In this document: one piece after another, positions 36,704-45,669 of the stretch
Numbering within the stretch: position 1 is the first letter of the stretch
Layout of the letters: every line of letters begins with the position of its first letter
Source of the DNA: Alphaproteobacteria bacterium
GTDB taxonomy: Bacteria; Pseudomonadota; Alphaproteobacteria; UBA828
Assembly (NCBI GenBank): GCA_009691045.1
Contig: SHWC01000010.1
Span: 1-50,923 of the forward strand
Direction: 5' to 3'
DNA length: 50,923 nucleotides
Translations under genes and position numbers: made by a program
Notes under the pieces: generated by a model
The model's database searches: none
What the model was told of the DNA's origin: nothing
Seen by the model: only the letters and a program-made list of their open reading frames with translations

Positions 36704-37432
36704 TTGAGCGCGCCGACCCTTCTTGCGCATCGTGCGCTGTGGGAGGGCAAGCCCGCTTTGCGCGCGATCTACCACGATTACTACCGACGTATGGCGCAGC
36801 GCACGCGGCCCGGCCGCACGCTCGAGATCGGCGCGGGCACGGGCTGGTTGCGCGAGTGCCTGGGTGATGTGATCTTGAGCGACGTTCAGAGCGCGGCCTG
36901 GCTCGACGTGGTGGCGGACGCGCAGCTTCTGCCATTCAAGGCCGCGAGTTTTGACAACATCGTGATGCTCGACGTGCTGCACCATGTCGAGCGTCCCCGG
37001 TTGTTCTTCGCCGAGGCCGAGCGCGTGCTGAAACCGGGGGGGCGGCTCGTCATGATCGAACCCGGCATCACGCCGATCAGCCATTTGATCTTTCGCTTAT
37101 TCCACGACGAACCCGTCGATCTTTCGGCCGACCCGCTTATGGGCGGCGCGCCGACACCCGGTCGCGACCCCTATGCGGCCAACCAAGCGATACCCAGTCT
37201 CTTATTCGGGCCAATGCGCGCCGGCTTCGAACGAAGTTTTCCGCGCCTCAAACTGATCGAACGACGGACGCTGAGCCTATTTGCCTATCCCTTATCGGGA
37301 GGCTATCGCCGCTTTGGCTTAATTCCGCTGTGCCTCATTCGCCCTCTTCTTCGCCTTGAAGATGCCCTCATGCCGCTTCTCGGTCGCTTTATGGCGTTTC
37401 GCCTCTTGATCGCGCTCGAGCGCGCCTCATGA
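36704..37432 (+). CDS. Class I SAM-dependent methyltransferase
   Basis: This 242-aa methyltransferase has motif I TLEIGAGTGWLRECLG, the strand-2 acid in VILSDVQSAAWLDVV, the FKAASFDNIVMLDVLHHVE segment and AERVLKPGGRLVMIEPG, all typical of the UbiE/Methyltransf_11 class. The start codon is TTG at 36704. It overlaps the next gene (ATGA) by four bases. The C-terminus has a stretch of aliphatic and aromatic residues (RRFGLIPLCLIRPLLRL) that may contact the membrane or lipid. Its substrate is probably a lipid-linked sugar or polyprenyl compound, inferred from the GT2 and ArnT-like neighbours. Confidence 0.85.
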   Translation: MSAPTLLAHRALWEGKPALRAIYHDYYRRMAQRTRPGRTLEIGAGTGWLRECLGDVILSDVQSAAWLDVVADAQLLPFKAASFDNIVMLDVLHHVERPRLFFAEAERVLKPGGRLVMIEPGITPISHLIFRLFHDEPVDLSADPLMGGAPTPGRDPYAANQAIPSLLFGPMRAGFERSFPRLKLIERRTLSLFAYPLSGGYRRFGLIPLCLIRPLLRLEDALMPLLGRFMAFRLLIALERAS

Positions 37433-38862
37433 GCACGGCGCGCGCACTTTGGTTGATCTTTGGTATTGCCCTGGTGCTCAGGGTCGCCTACGCGATTGCC
37501 ATGTATTTGGTGGCCGGGCCCGAGGGTCTACAGAGTGAGGATTCGGGGCTCTATCTCAGCCTTGGCGAGATCTTTGTTCGCTATGGCGATTTCGTGCGTC
37601 CGGTTGAGGGCGGCATTGTGCCTGAGACCGAACGAATGCCGCTCTACGTCATATGGCTCGCGCTCCATCGCGTGATCAGCGGCACCTCGGATCCGCTATT
37701 TCCGGCTCTAACCCAGGGTGTGTTGGATGCGCTGGCCTGCCTTTTGATCGCGCGTATCGCCGCGCTCTTCGACCGCAGGCTCATGTTGTTGGCTGGCCTT
37801 GTCGCCGCTTTGAACCCAACCCAAGTGGTCGTCAGCGCTCTCATTTTGAACGATAGCGTGTTTTTTCTGCTCTGCTGTCTCGCGCTCTATGGCGCGCTCC
37901 TTTGGCTGCGCGCGCCAAATTGGCGGGCGGCGATTGTGCTTGGCGCGGCCCTTGGACTCGGCGTGTCGACCCGCACGATGCTATTGCCCTGGACGGCGCT
38001 GATCGCTCTGTTTCTGCCTGTCCTCGCTTTGGTCGTGCACGGCGTCGGTGCGCGATGGAACGCCTATTATCGTATGTTTGGTCTAAGCGTCGCGCACATG
38101 ACCTTGGTCGTGCTGCTCTGCTTGGTCGTGCAAGCACCAATTTTTGCACGCAATATCGGAACCTATGGCTCAGTCTATCTGACCAGTCAGGGCGGTACGC
38201 ACTCACTGCTCTGGATCGCGCCATTGGTGCGTGAAGCGGCGGACGGCACGAGTCACGAAAAGGGCGCTCACGAGAATGAAGCGCGTTTCGAAGCCCTATA
38301 CCCCGTGCCGAGTGACAATCCATTCGAGACGTCGCGGCAACGCGATGCCCTTGGTCGCGAAATCCTCGGCGAATTAGGTGTTGGTGCCATTGCGAAGGCG
38401 TGGATCATTGGTGGCGTTATCAACCTCTTTTCCCCAGCCGCACTGGTTTCGCCACCCTTGCGCGAATTGCCGCGCACTGGATTCTTTGGCGCGCCGGGTG
38501 AAACCAAAGGCGAAAAAATCAAAAATTTCCTGTTCGCCAATGACAGCCCTATTTATGCCTGGGTGATGATTTTGACGGGCCTCGGCGCCATCGCGTTTCG
38601 CCTGGTCGAGCTGTTTGGGCTCGGTCTTATCATCCGCGCGCGTGGCGCGGCGTCAACGCGCCTTTGGCGCGCCTCGTTCGCGGTTCTTGTGTTGTGGGCA
38701 GGCTATGTTCTGCTGGTCAATGGTCCGGTCGCCTCGGCCAAATACCGATTGCCGATCGAGCCATTGGCGGCACTCGGTCTTGCGATGGTTATACTCGCCT
38801 ATCTGGATTGGCGGGCGCGGCGCCGAGTCGGCGTGGCACATGGGCCATTAGAATCGCGCTAA
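37429..38862 (+). CDS. ArnT/PMT-like membrane glycosyltransferase (GT39/83 type)
   Basis: This 477-aa integral membrane protein has the layout of GT-C glycosyltransferases that use polyprenyl-phosphate sugars. After the first membrane helix comes SEDSGLYLSLGEIFVRYGDFV, containing the acidic D-S-x-x-Y motif of the family. Many helices follow (about ten hydrophobic stretches including LLLWTALIALFLPVLALV and the C-terminal LAMVILAYLDW). Its start overlaps the methyltransferase stop. Its end overlaps the convergent O-antigen ligase gene by 74 nt, a long overlap in opposite orientation. It probably transfers a sugar on the periplasmic side of the membrane. Confidence 0.84.
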   Translation: MSTARALWLIFGIALVLRVAYAIAMYLVAGPEGLQSEDSGLYLSLGEIFVRYGDFVRPVEGGIVPETERMPLYVIWLALHRVISGTSDPLFPALTQGVLDALACLLIARIAALFDRRLMLLAGLVAALNPTQVVVSALILNDSVFFLLCCLALYGALLWLRAPNWRAAIVLGAALGLGVSTRTMLLPWTALIALFLPVLALVVHGVGARWNAYYRMFGLSVAHMTLVVLLCLVVQAPIFARNIGTYGSVYLTSQGGTHSLLWIAPLVREAADGTSHEKGAHENEARFEALYPVPSDNPFETSRQRDALGREILGELGVGAIAKAWIIGGVINLFSPAALVSPPLRELPRTGFFGAPGETKGEKIKNFLFANDSPIYAWVMILTGLGAIAFRLVELFGLGLIIRARGAASTRLWRASFAVLVLWAGYVLLVNGPVASAKYRLPIEPLAALGLAMVILAYLDWRARRRVGVAHGPLESR

Positions 38863-40111
38863 GCACCAAAAACACGGTTTGCCACCACGTCGTCCAAAAA
38901 GAGAAGTTGAGCAGCGACGACGTGAAGAACGCGCCACAAAGCCCCAGACCCGCCGCGCCAAGCCAACGATCTTGCCGCGCGATTTGTAGCCATCGGGCGA
39001 TGATGGCGCCAACAACACCGAGAAGCGCGGCGAGACCGATGAAGCCTGAGTCGATTATGATCTCGATCAACCAATTATGCGGATGTGCAGGTACAATCGT
39101 TTGATTGAATTCGGTGAGCATTAAATCCGCGCCGGGGATGTAATTGGAGCGGTCGAGCCCATAGCCGAACCATGGCCGATTGAGCGTGGCATCGAGCGAA
39201 AAACCCCAAATTTGCTGGCGGTGCGCATCGAGCAACCAAAGCGGCAGCGGGGTTTCGAAGGAGCCTTCATAACGGCCATCAACGATCAGGTCGGCCGGTG
39301 GCGGCGCTGGCGCATGGGCAAACATAGAGCCAAGACCCACGAGACCAAGCCCGATCAGGAGCGCCAATCCGCCGAGCGAGAACCGCCGCAAACGCGGTGT
39401 GCCAGAAAAATAGGCTAATCCGCCGGTTGCGGCCGCCGCGACCAGACCAACGACACCGGCGCCGCTGTTAAGTAAGAGCACGATCGACAATGCCATGGGT
39501 GGATAAAGCCATGCCGCCCGCCACCAGGCGCCACCGAGTTTGTGCCCAAGGACCAACACCACCGGCATCAGACAGGCGGCCACCGATGCGTAGTATTTGA
39601 GAAAATGGACGACCTCGAACGATTCAAACGGCAGGCCGCGAATTAGTGCGAGCACGGGCGAGCCGCCCGCCAAGCCGATCAGCGCGAGAGTCGCGCAAAC
39701 GAGTGCGCCGAGCACGAGGGCTTTCGTCGCGATATCGCGCGCGCCCGAGTTGCGTGCCAGAAAACATGCGATCAATGAAGCTGCGATGAGAAGACCGATT
39801 GAGCGACCCCAAATCGCCAGCGATTGAAGCGGCGAGAGCGATAGAGCGACGGAAGGAATCCACGCGACCAGAACAGCCATCAGCGTGAGACCGATGGGTG
39901 ATTTCAACGTTTCGGCAAGATTGATCAACAGGGCGCCGCGTGCCGGCGTCACAAGGACCAAAATGATCGCAAGGCCAAGCACCACCGCTTCGGTGCTTGG
40001 GCCCGATACCAGCAATGGCACACCCATGCCGAGCAGGCCCGCGCTGATGAACTGGATGGCGCGCCAAGGCCTCGTTAGATTCGCTGTGGTGGACGTCGAT
40101 GCGACCGCCAC
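38789..40111 (-). CDS. O-antigen ligase/polymerase-like membrane protein
   Basis: This 440-aa polytopic protein resembles the WaaL/Wzy/PglL ligase-polymerase superfamily. The periplasmic loop contains VPAHPHNWLIEIIIDSGFIG, the H-P-H-N/S-x-x-x-x motif of the ligase fold, preceded by a hydrophilic loop with FGYGLDRSNYI. Ten or more hydrophobic stretches are seen. The GTG start at 40111 lacks a good ribosome-binding site. A strong AAGGAG followed by an ATG at 40134 lies in a different frame, so the true start is uncertain. It overlaps the 3' end of the ArnT-like gene on the other strand. Confidence 0.82.
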   Translation of the reverse strand: MAVASTSTTANLTRPWRAIQFISAGLLGMGVPLLVSGPSTEAVVLGLAIILVLVTPARGALLINLAETLKSPIGLTLMAVLVAWIPSVALSLSPLQSLAIWGRSIGLLIAASLIACFLARNSGARDIATKALVLGALVCATLALIGLAGGSPVLALIRGLPFESFEVVHFLKYYASVAACLMPVVLVLGHKLGGAWWRAAWLYPPMALSIVLLLNSGAGVVGLVAAAATGGLAYFSGTPRLRRFSLGGLALLIGLGLVGLGSMFAHAPAPPPADLIVDGRYEGSFETPLPLWLLDAHRQQIWGFSLDATLNRPWFGYGLDRSNYIPGADLMLTEFNQTIVPAHPHNWLIEIIIDSGFIGLAALLGVVGAIIARWLQIARQDRWLGAAGLGLCGAFFTSSLLNFSFWTTWWQTVFLVLSAILMAHVPRRLGAAPANPDRRV

Positions 40112-40275
40112 GTTCCTGCCCCGCTCAATGCCATTTGCTGCGTTCTCCTTAGCATCGGCAAGGCGCCGAGGCTAGAGATTGACGCGGCGGCGCGTACCGT
40201 TCGCATTGACGATCCGAGGCCGCCGCTCTAGGGTCCGCCCGTTCTTCATCGCCCTACCCGGTTTATCCGCCCCGA

Positions 40276-41991
40276 ATGCTTATCCTCGGCGTCCACTCGG
40301 GTTATCACGAAGCCTCGGCCTGCTTGTTCGACGATTACCGCATGATTGCGGCCGTCGCGCTCGAACGCTTGACGCGCCGCAAGATCGACGGCGGTCGAGT
40401 GCCCGATGAAGCGATTGACGAGTGCCTCGCGATCGCCGGCCTTACACGTGATAAGGTCGACGCGGTGGTGCTTGGCTGCGGCCCCTTCCCCTGGCGGTAT
40501 TACAATCATTTCAGCGGCGGGCGTTTGGTCGAGGGGCTGGTACGCCAAGCGATCGGCCGCGAAAAGCATAAGAGCATGGAGCGCGAGCTAATGCTCGCCA
40601 AGCGAACGGATTCGGAGGCGATCTTCCGTCACGACGTCTTCCTCGCCGCACACGGTTTTCGAGCCGATTGTGGCGTGCGCTTCTTCAATCATCACCTCGC
40701 CCATGCGCTGCCGACCCTGTTCCACACCGATTGGACGGAGGCACTGCTTTATACCGCCGATGGCGGTGGCGACAATGTGCAATACAGCCATCGCATCTTT
40801 CAGGGCGGACGGATCGACACGCTCTATGGCGGCGATGACGAACTCACCCGCACAATGCGGATCGATAGCCTGGGGCTCGCCTATGGCTATGCAACCCAGG
40901 CCCTTGGCTTTCGCATCAATCGCCACGAGGGCAAGCTCACGGGCCGTGCGGCCTATGGCAGGCCCGCGGCCTTCGACCGTATCGCGGCGCATTTCACGGT
41001 CGATGATCACGGCCAGATCAGAAGCGATTTCGATTCCAATCCCGCGCTCAAACGATTCATGGACGAGATCGCGCATAGCGTCTCGCGCGAGGATATGGCG
41101 TGCTCCATCCAGGCCGCGCTTGAGCATTTCATTCTGCAATCGGTCAAGCGCCTGCTCGCGCGTCATCCGGTGAAGAAGCTTGGCCTCGCCGGCGGGGTGT
41201 TCGCGAATGTCAGGCTCAACCAGCGGCTCGCCGAGGAAGCGGGTGTCGATGAGGTGTTCGTCTATCCGGCGATGAGCGACCAGGGCCTGCCGGCGGGTGG
41301 CGTGTTGCAATTTCTTTTGGAGCGCGATGGGCTCGACGCCTGGCTCGGCAGACGCTATCGGCTCGATCAACTCTATCTCGGCCGCGATTTCAGCCTGGCG
41401 GCGGATGAGGTGATCGGGGCGACGCCCGGCCTCAAAAAGATCGGCGATGATCCCGTGTCACTAAGCGCGGAGTTATGCGCGGCGAGCAAGGTGGTCGCGC
41501 TTTATACCAAGGGCATGGAATATGGCCCGCGCGCGCTCGGCGCCCGCACGATTCTCGGATCGCCCGCCGATTCAGGCATCAATGATTCGCTCAATAAGCG
41601 CCTCGCGCGGTTGGAGTTCATGCCGTTCGCGCCGGTGGTGGTGGCGGAAGACGCCGATTCGGTGTTTCATTTGCCGGCCGGCTCACGCTATGCCGCTCGC
41701 TTCATGACGATCACCTGCGCGGTGCGTGACGAATGGCGGAAGCGCATCCCCGCCGTCGTTCATGTCGATGGTACGGCGCGCCCGCAATTGATCGAACGCC
41801 CTGTCAACCCGACCTATTACGATATTGTCACACGCTTCAAGGCGCAGACCGGCCTGCCGGTGATGATCAATACGAGCTTCAACGTGCACGAGGAGCCGAT
41901 CATCAATACGCCGGGCGAATGCGCGCGCGCCTTGTTGGACGATCGCATCGATTATGTCGCGACCGAACGCGCGGTTTATGCCAGGGCGTGA
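40276..41991 (+). CDS. NodU/CmcH family carbamoyltransferase
   Basis: This 571-aa enzyme belongs to the carbamoyltransferase family of NodU, CmcH and TobZ, which transfers a carbamoyl group from carbamoyl phosphate (through carbamoyl-AMP) to a sugar hydroxyl. The N-terminal domain starts ILGVHSGYHEASACLFDDY and includes FNHHLAHAL. The middle has GLAGGVFANVRLNQRL and the C-terminal domain carries EYGPRALGARTILG, MPFAPVVV and NTSFNVHEEPI, all family signatures. It is full length. The target sugar here is unknown, but a decorated surface polysaccharide or lipid is likely. Confidence 0.92.
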   Translation: MLILGVHSGYHEASACLFDDYRMIAAVALERLTRRKIDGGRVPDEAIDECLAIAGLTRDKVDAVVLGCGPFPWRYYNHFSGGRLVEGLVRQAIGREKHKSMERELMLAKRTDSEAIFRHDVFLAAHGFRADCGVRFFNHHLAHALPTLFHTDWTEALLYTADGGGDNVQYSHRIFQGGRIDTLYGGDDELTRTMRIDSLGLAYGYATQALGFRINRHEGKLTGRAAYGRPAAFDRIAAHFTVDDHGQIRSDFDSNPALKRFMDEIAHSVSREDMACSIQAALEHFILQSVKRLLARHPVKKLGLAGGVFANVRLNQRLAEEAGVDEVFVYPAMSDQGLPAGGVLQFLLERDGLDAWLGRRYRLDQLYLGRDFSLAADEVIGATPGLKKIGDDPVSLSAELCAASKVVALYTKGMEYGPRALGARTILGSPADSGINDSLNKRLARLEFMPFAPVVVAEDADSVFHLPAGSRYAARFMTITCAVRDEWRKRIPAVVHVDGTARPQLIERPVNPTYYDIVTRFKAQTGLPVMINTSFNVHEEPIINTPGECARALLDDRIDYVATERAVYARA

Positions 41992-42681
41992 TCCACGCGC
42001 CGGCAGACCAGAAACACCGAGCGCGTGCCGCTGGTGAATTCTGTCCGAACGATTTTGTAGCCCGCTGCCTCAACCACGCGGCGCAATTTACGCAGCGGAT
42101 AATCCCGATAGCCGATTTCCCAGCGATGACTTTCCCAAAGGTCGGTGTTGGGCGCCCGGAAGCGATGGCGAAAATGGAATCGGTGGAAATATTTGAAGCG
42201 CGGCCAGCGGTGCGAATTGAGGTAGAGCGAGAGCCCGAGTTGCGGCCCCTCATAAGGCATCGAAAGAATCAGATAGGGGGCGTTTGTGGCGTGGAAATTC
42301 GCCAGGACTCCCGGCACCTCGGCAAAGGGCAAATGTTCAAGCGTTTCGCAACAAAGAAGCGCGTCGAAGCCTTGAAGGGCAGCAATATCCAAACGCCTCA
42401 CATCGGCGCGGATATGCCGGAGGGCGCCATGGCGGGGGGCCATCGCCCTCGATATCGAGCGTGGTCACTTGATAGCCGGCATTGCTCAACAGCGCGGTCG
42501 CCGCCCCCAAATAGGGCCCGATTTCAAGTATCTTGGCGACCGGGAGCGATTTCAGTAGATCGACCTGAAGCCACTGATGGACGATCCGCTTCTCGCTGTA
42601 GTAGGCATGCCAGCGCGCACGGCGGTCGGAGCGTTCGCCTTGGCTAGGTTTGGGTTCGCTGGGGTGCGACGATGGAGTCAT
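41976..42681 (-). pseudogene. Class I methyltransferase interrupted by a one-base frameshift in a G6/C6 run
   Basis: Two overlapping frames together make one methyltransferase. The 5' part from ATG 42681 encodes motif I (AKILEIGPYLGAATALL) and the strand-2 region YQVTTLDIEGDG. The 3' part (ending at 41976) encodes IRADVRRLDIAALQGFDALLCCETLEHLPF and the C-terminus. The break is at the run of six G at 42434-42439 (six C on the coding strand). Removing one base joins the frames as ...EGDGPRHGALRHIRADV..., giving a normal 234-aa protein. This is a real lesion, a sequencing error in a homopolymer, or a phase-variable tract. The 3' end overlaps the carbamoyltransferase gene by 16 nt. Confidence 0.85.
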
Positions 42682-42722
42682 AATGGGTCAGCATAACGAA
42701 AGCGGCGACGGGGCGGAATGAG

Positions 42723-43757
42723 ATGATCGGAAGCGCCGAACAATGGCTGATCGCGGCCGCGGCGGGCGCCTGCTCGCTGCCCGCCGTCATGATCCTGATC
42801 GGGCGGCTGCGCCGGATATTGATCCAACGCGCGATGTTGGACATTCCGGGCGAGCGGTCGAGCCACACCGCCCCAACGCCGCGCGGGGCCGGCCTTGCGC
42901 TGATCGCGGTGCTGATTTTGGCTTTCGCCGCGCTGATCATCACCGACACCGTGCCGGCCGATCCGGCGGGCTGGGTGGTGATTGCCGCCATGATCGTGCT
43001 TGGCGTGGTCTCGTGGATCGACGATCGACGGGGCTTGAGCCCGTTGACCCGGCTATCCGCCCAATTCGGCTGGGTGGTGGTGGGCTTGTTCACTTTGCCT
43101 CCGCCGGGGTTGATTTTTCAGGGCGCCCTACCCCATTGGCTAGATTGGGCCATCGCGGCGGCAGCCTGGCTCTGGTTCATCAATGCGTTCAATTTCATGG
43201 ACGGTATCGATGGGCTGGCCGGCGCCGAGACCGCCTCGATCGGCACCGGCCTCGTGATTTTGGTGCTCGCCGTGCCTGGCCTTTTTCCGTTCGGCGCGAT
43301 CGGCCTTCTGTTGATTGGCGGCGCGGTCGGTTTTTTGGTGTGGAACTGGCAGCCGGCGCGGATTTTTCTCGGCGATGTCGGGAGTGTGCCGCTTGGCTAT
43401 TTGTTGGGATGGCTATTGCTCGGGGTCGCCACCCAAGGCTATTGGGGCGCGGCGCTGATCCTGCCGGCCTATTATCTCGGTGATGCCACGCTGACGCTCT
43501 TGCTCCGGCTAAGGCGGGGCGAAAGGGTCTGGCAGGCGCATCGGGAACATTTCTATCAGCGCGCCGTGCGTAGCGGCATGAGCCACAAGGCGACGGTGAT
43601 TTGGATTTGCCTCTTCAATGTCGGCCTGATCGGCCTCGCCTTTATTTCGACCGCGGGCACCATTTCCTCCCTCGCTTCGCTGGGTGGCGCTGCGCTCATC
43701 GTCGCCGTGCTTCTGTGGTATTTTGCACGCGCTCTAAAGATTTCGGAGTACCGTTGA
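42723..43757 (+). CDS. WecA/WbpL-like polyprenyl-phosphate sugar-1-phosphate transferase
   Basis: This 344-aa polytopic protein belongs to the MraY/WecA superfamily, which starts lipid-linked glycan synthesis by moving a HexNAc-1-phosphate from UDP to undecaprenyl phosphate. Blocks seen are HTAPTPRGAGLALI, SWIDDRRGLSP (D-D metal site), FNFMDGIDGLAGAE and ARIFLGDVGSVPLGYLLG, then HREHFYQRAV, which is the H-x-x-H-x-Y-Q loop of the family. About ten hydrophobic stretches are present. It is 13 nt before the WbpM-like gene. In Pseudomonas, WbpL and WbpM work in the same O-antigen pathway, which fits this pairing. Confidence 0.9.
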   Translation: MIGSAEQWLIAAAAGACSLPAVMILIGRLRRILIQRAMLDIPGERSSHTAPTPRGAGLALIAVLILAFAALIITDTVPADPAGWVVIAAMIVLGVVSWIDDRRGLSPLTRLSAQFGWVVVGLFTLPPPGLIFQGALPHWLDWAIAAAAWLWFINAFNFMDGIDGLAGAETASIGTGLVILVLAVPGLFPFGAIGLLLIGGAVGFLVWNWQPARIFLGDVGSVPLGYLLGWLLLGVATQGYWGAALILPAYYLGDATLTLLLRLRRGERVWQAHREHFYQRAVRSGMSHKATVIWICLFNVGLIGLAFISTAGTISSLASLGGAALIVAVLLWYFARALKISEYR

Positions 43758-43770
43758 CGGGGTTTTCGAC

Positions 43771-45669
43771 GTGCGCTTGAACCGCACCTATGTGGTGGCC
43801 ATCCATGATGTGCTGACGGCCGCCGGCGCGTTCGTGCTCGGCCTTCTGCTGCGTCGTGGTTCAGACGATTTCTGGCAGGAATCGAGCCCGTTCATGCTTG
43901 AAGGGCTGCTGATGTTCGCCGGCATCGCGGCCGTCGTGTTTTGGCGCACCCGTATTTACCGCTCGCTGTGGCGCTATGTGTCGCTGCGCGATGTGATCGA
44001 GTTGATCAAGGCGGCCAGTCTGGTTGTTTTGATTTTTCTGCCCGCCTTGTTCGCGATCACTCGGCTCGAAGCCTTCCCGCGCTCAAGCCTGATCATCATT
44101 TTGATTTTGCTTCTGGTGCTCTTGATCGGGCCGCGTGTTGCCTATCGCGCCTATGTCGAGCGCGGCATGTCGGGCCTTCTCGAACGCAATGAGGGAAAGC
44201 GCGTGCCGGTGCTGCTGGTTGGCGCCGGGGCGGCGGCCGATGAATTCATCCGCTCGACCACAAGCGGCGCCTCGAGCGGTTATCGCGTGGTCGGGCTCCT
44301 GGATGAAGACGTGGCCAAGCGAGGCCTGCATATTCGCGGCGTGAAGGTGTTCGGCACGATCGACAATCTGCCCGACGCTTTGCGCAAGCTCAGGCGGCAG
44401 GGCTTACGGCCGCAACGATTGATCCTCGCCGATGAACGTGTCGCGCCTGAGCGCGTTCGAGCCATGCTGGAAGCCGCCGATGGTTTCGGGCTGAGCTTTA
44501 CCCGCCTGCCGCGCCTGACCGATTTTAGAACCGATCAGGCGCACGGGATCGAGCTCAAGCCGATCGCGATCGAAGATTTGTTGGGCCGGCCGCAGACCGT
44601 GCTCGACCGCGCCGGCATGAAGGCCTTGATCCAAAACAAGCGCGTGTGCGTGACCGGCGCGGGCGGCACGATCGGCGCCGAATTGGTGCGCCAGATTTCC
44701 TCTTATGGTCCGGCGCGGCTCGTGTTGATCGACCATTCGGAGTTCAACCTCTACGCGATTGACGCCGAATTGCAGACGAGCCATCCGACACTCCCGCGCG
44801 CGGCCTTGATCGCTGATGTGCGCGAGCGCGCGCGGCTAGACGCGATCTTTGCCCGCGAACGGCTCGACCTCGTGTTCCATGCCGCCGCGCTCAAGCACGT
44901 GCCGATTGTCGAGGACAACCCGAATGAGGGCGTGCTGACCAATGTGATCGGCACCAAGAACGTGGCCGATGCCTGCGTCGAGGCCGGCATTGGCGCCATG
45001 GTGCTGATCTCGACCGACAAGGCGGTCGACCCCTTGAGCGTGATGGGCGCGACCAAGCGCATCGCCGAATCCTATTGCCAGGCCAAGGGTGCCGACCGCG
45101 ACGCGCGCCGGCGCACGCACTTCGTGACCGTGCGCTTTGGCAATGTGCTGGGCTCGTCCGGCTCGGTGGTGCCCTTATTCCAGCGTCAGATCGCGGCGGG
45201 CGGGCCAGTGACCGTGACCCACCCTGATGTCACGCGCTTTTTCATGACCACGCGCGAGGCGGTTGAGCTCGTGCTCCAGGCCTCGGCGCTTGGTGCGCAG
45301 GAAGATGAGCCCTCGATTTTCGTGCTCGACATGGGCACGCCGATCAAGATCGCCGATCTTGCGCGCCAGATGATCCGCCTTGCTGGGCGGCAGCCGGAGC
45401 GAGACATCAAGATTCAATTCACCGGGCTTCGGGCCGGCGAGAAGCTGCACGAGGCACTGTTTCATGACAGCGAGCGACAGGGCGATGCCGGTCTCGCCGG
45501 CTTGTATCGCGCGATTTCGCGCCCGCTCGATGCGGCGCAGGTGGCGCGCCAGGTTGACGAACTCGGCGCCGCCGCGCGCGCAGGGCTAACCCCACGCACG
45601 CTCGCGCTGATCAACGCGCTGGTGCCCGAATATCGCGCGGATGAAACGACCAAGCAGGCGACGCACTGA
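43771..45669 (+). CDS. Membrane-bound UDP-HexNAc 4,6-dehydratase (WbpM/CapD/PglF-like)
   Basis: This 632-aa enzyme has four N-terminal membrane helices (residues about 5-25, 43-59, 77-97, 105-121), a CoA-binding-like domain ([16 protein letters not shown]) and a large SDR domain starting [15 protein letters not shown] (292-306). The catalytic motif is the M-x-x-x-K form (M425-G-A-T-K429), preceded by ISTDKAVDP, characteristic of WbpM-type dehydratases instead of the usual Y-x-x-x-K. It converts UDP-GlcNAc to a 4-keto-6-deoxy sugar for QuiNAc/FucNAc-type residues. The start is GTG at 43771. Its stop overlaps the purH start by one base (TGATG). Confidence 0.92.
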   Translation: MRLNRTYVVAIHDVLTAAGAFVLGLLLRRGSDDFWQESSPFMLEGLLMFAGIAAVVFWRTRIYRSLWRYVSLRDVIELIKAASLVVLIFLPALFAITRLEAFPRSSLIIILILLLVLLIGPRVAYRAYVERGMSGLLERNEGKRVPVLLVGAGAAADEFIRSTTSGASSGYRVVGLLDEDVAKRGLHIRGVKVFGTIDNLPDALRKLRRQGLRPQRLILADERVAPERVRAMLEAADGFGLSFTRLPRLTDFRTDQAHGIELKPIAIEDLLGRPQTVLDRAGMKALIQNKRVCVTGAGGTIGAELVRQISSYGPARLVLIDHSEFNLYAIDAELQTSHPTLPRAALIADVRERARLDAIFARERLDLVFHAAALKHVPIVEDNPNEGVLTNVIGTKNVADACVEAGIGAMVLISTDKAVDPLSVMGATKRIAESYCQAKGADRDARRRTHFVTVRFGNVLGSSGSVVPLFQRQIAAGGPVTVTHPDVTRFFMTTREAVELVLQASALGAQEDEPSIFVLDMGTPIKIADLARQMIRLAGRQPERDIKIQFTGLRAGEKLHEALFHDSERQGDAGLAGLYRAISRPLDAAQVARQVDELGAAARAGLTPRTLALINALVPEYRADETTKQATH

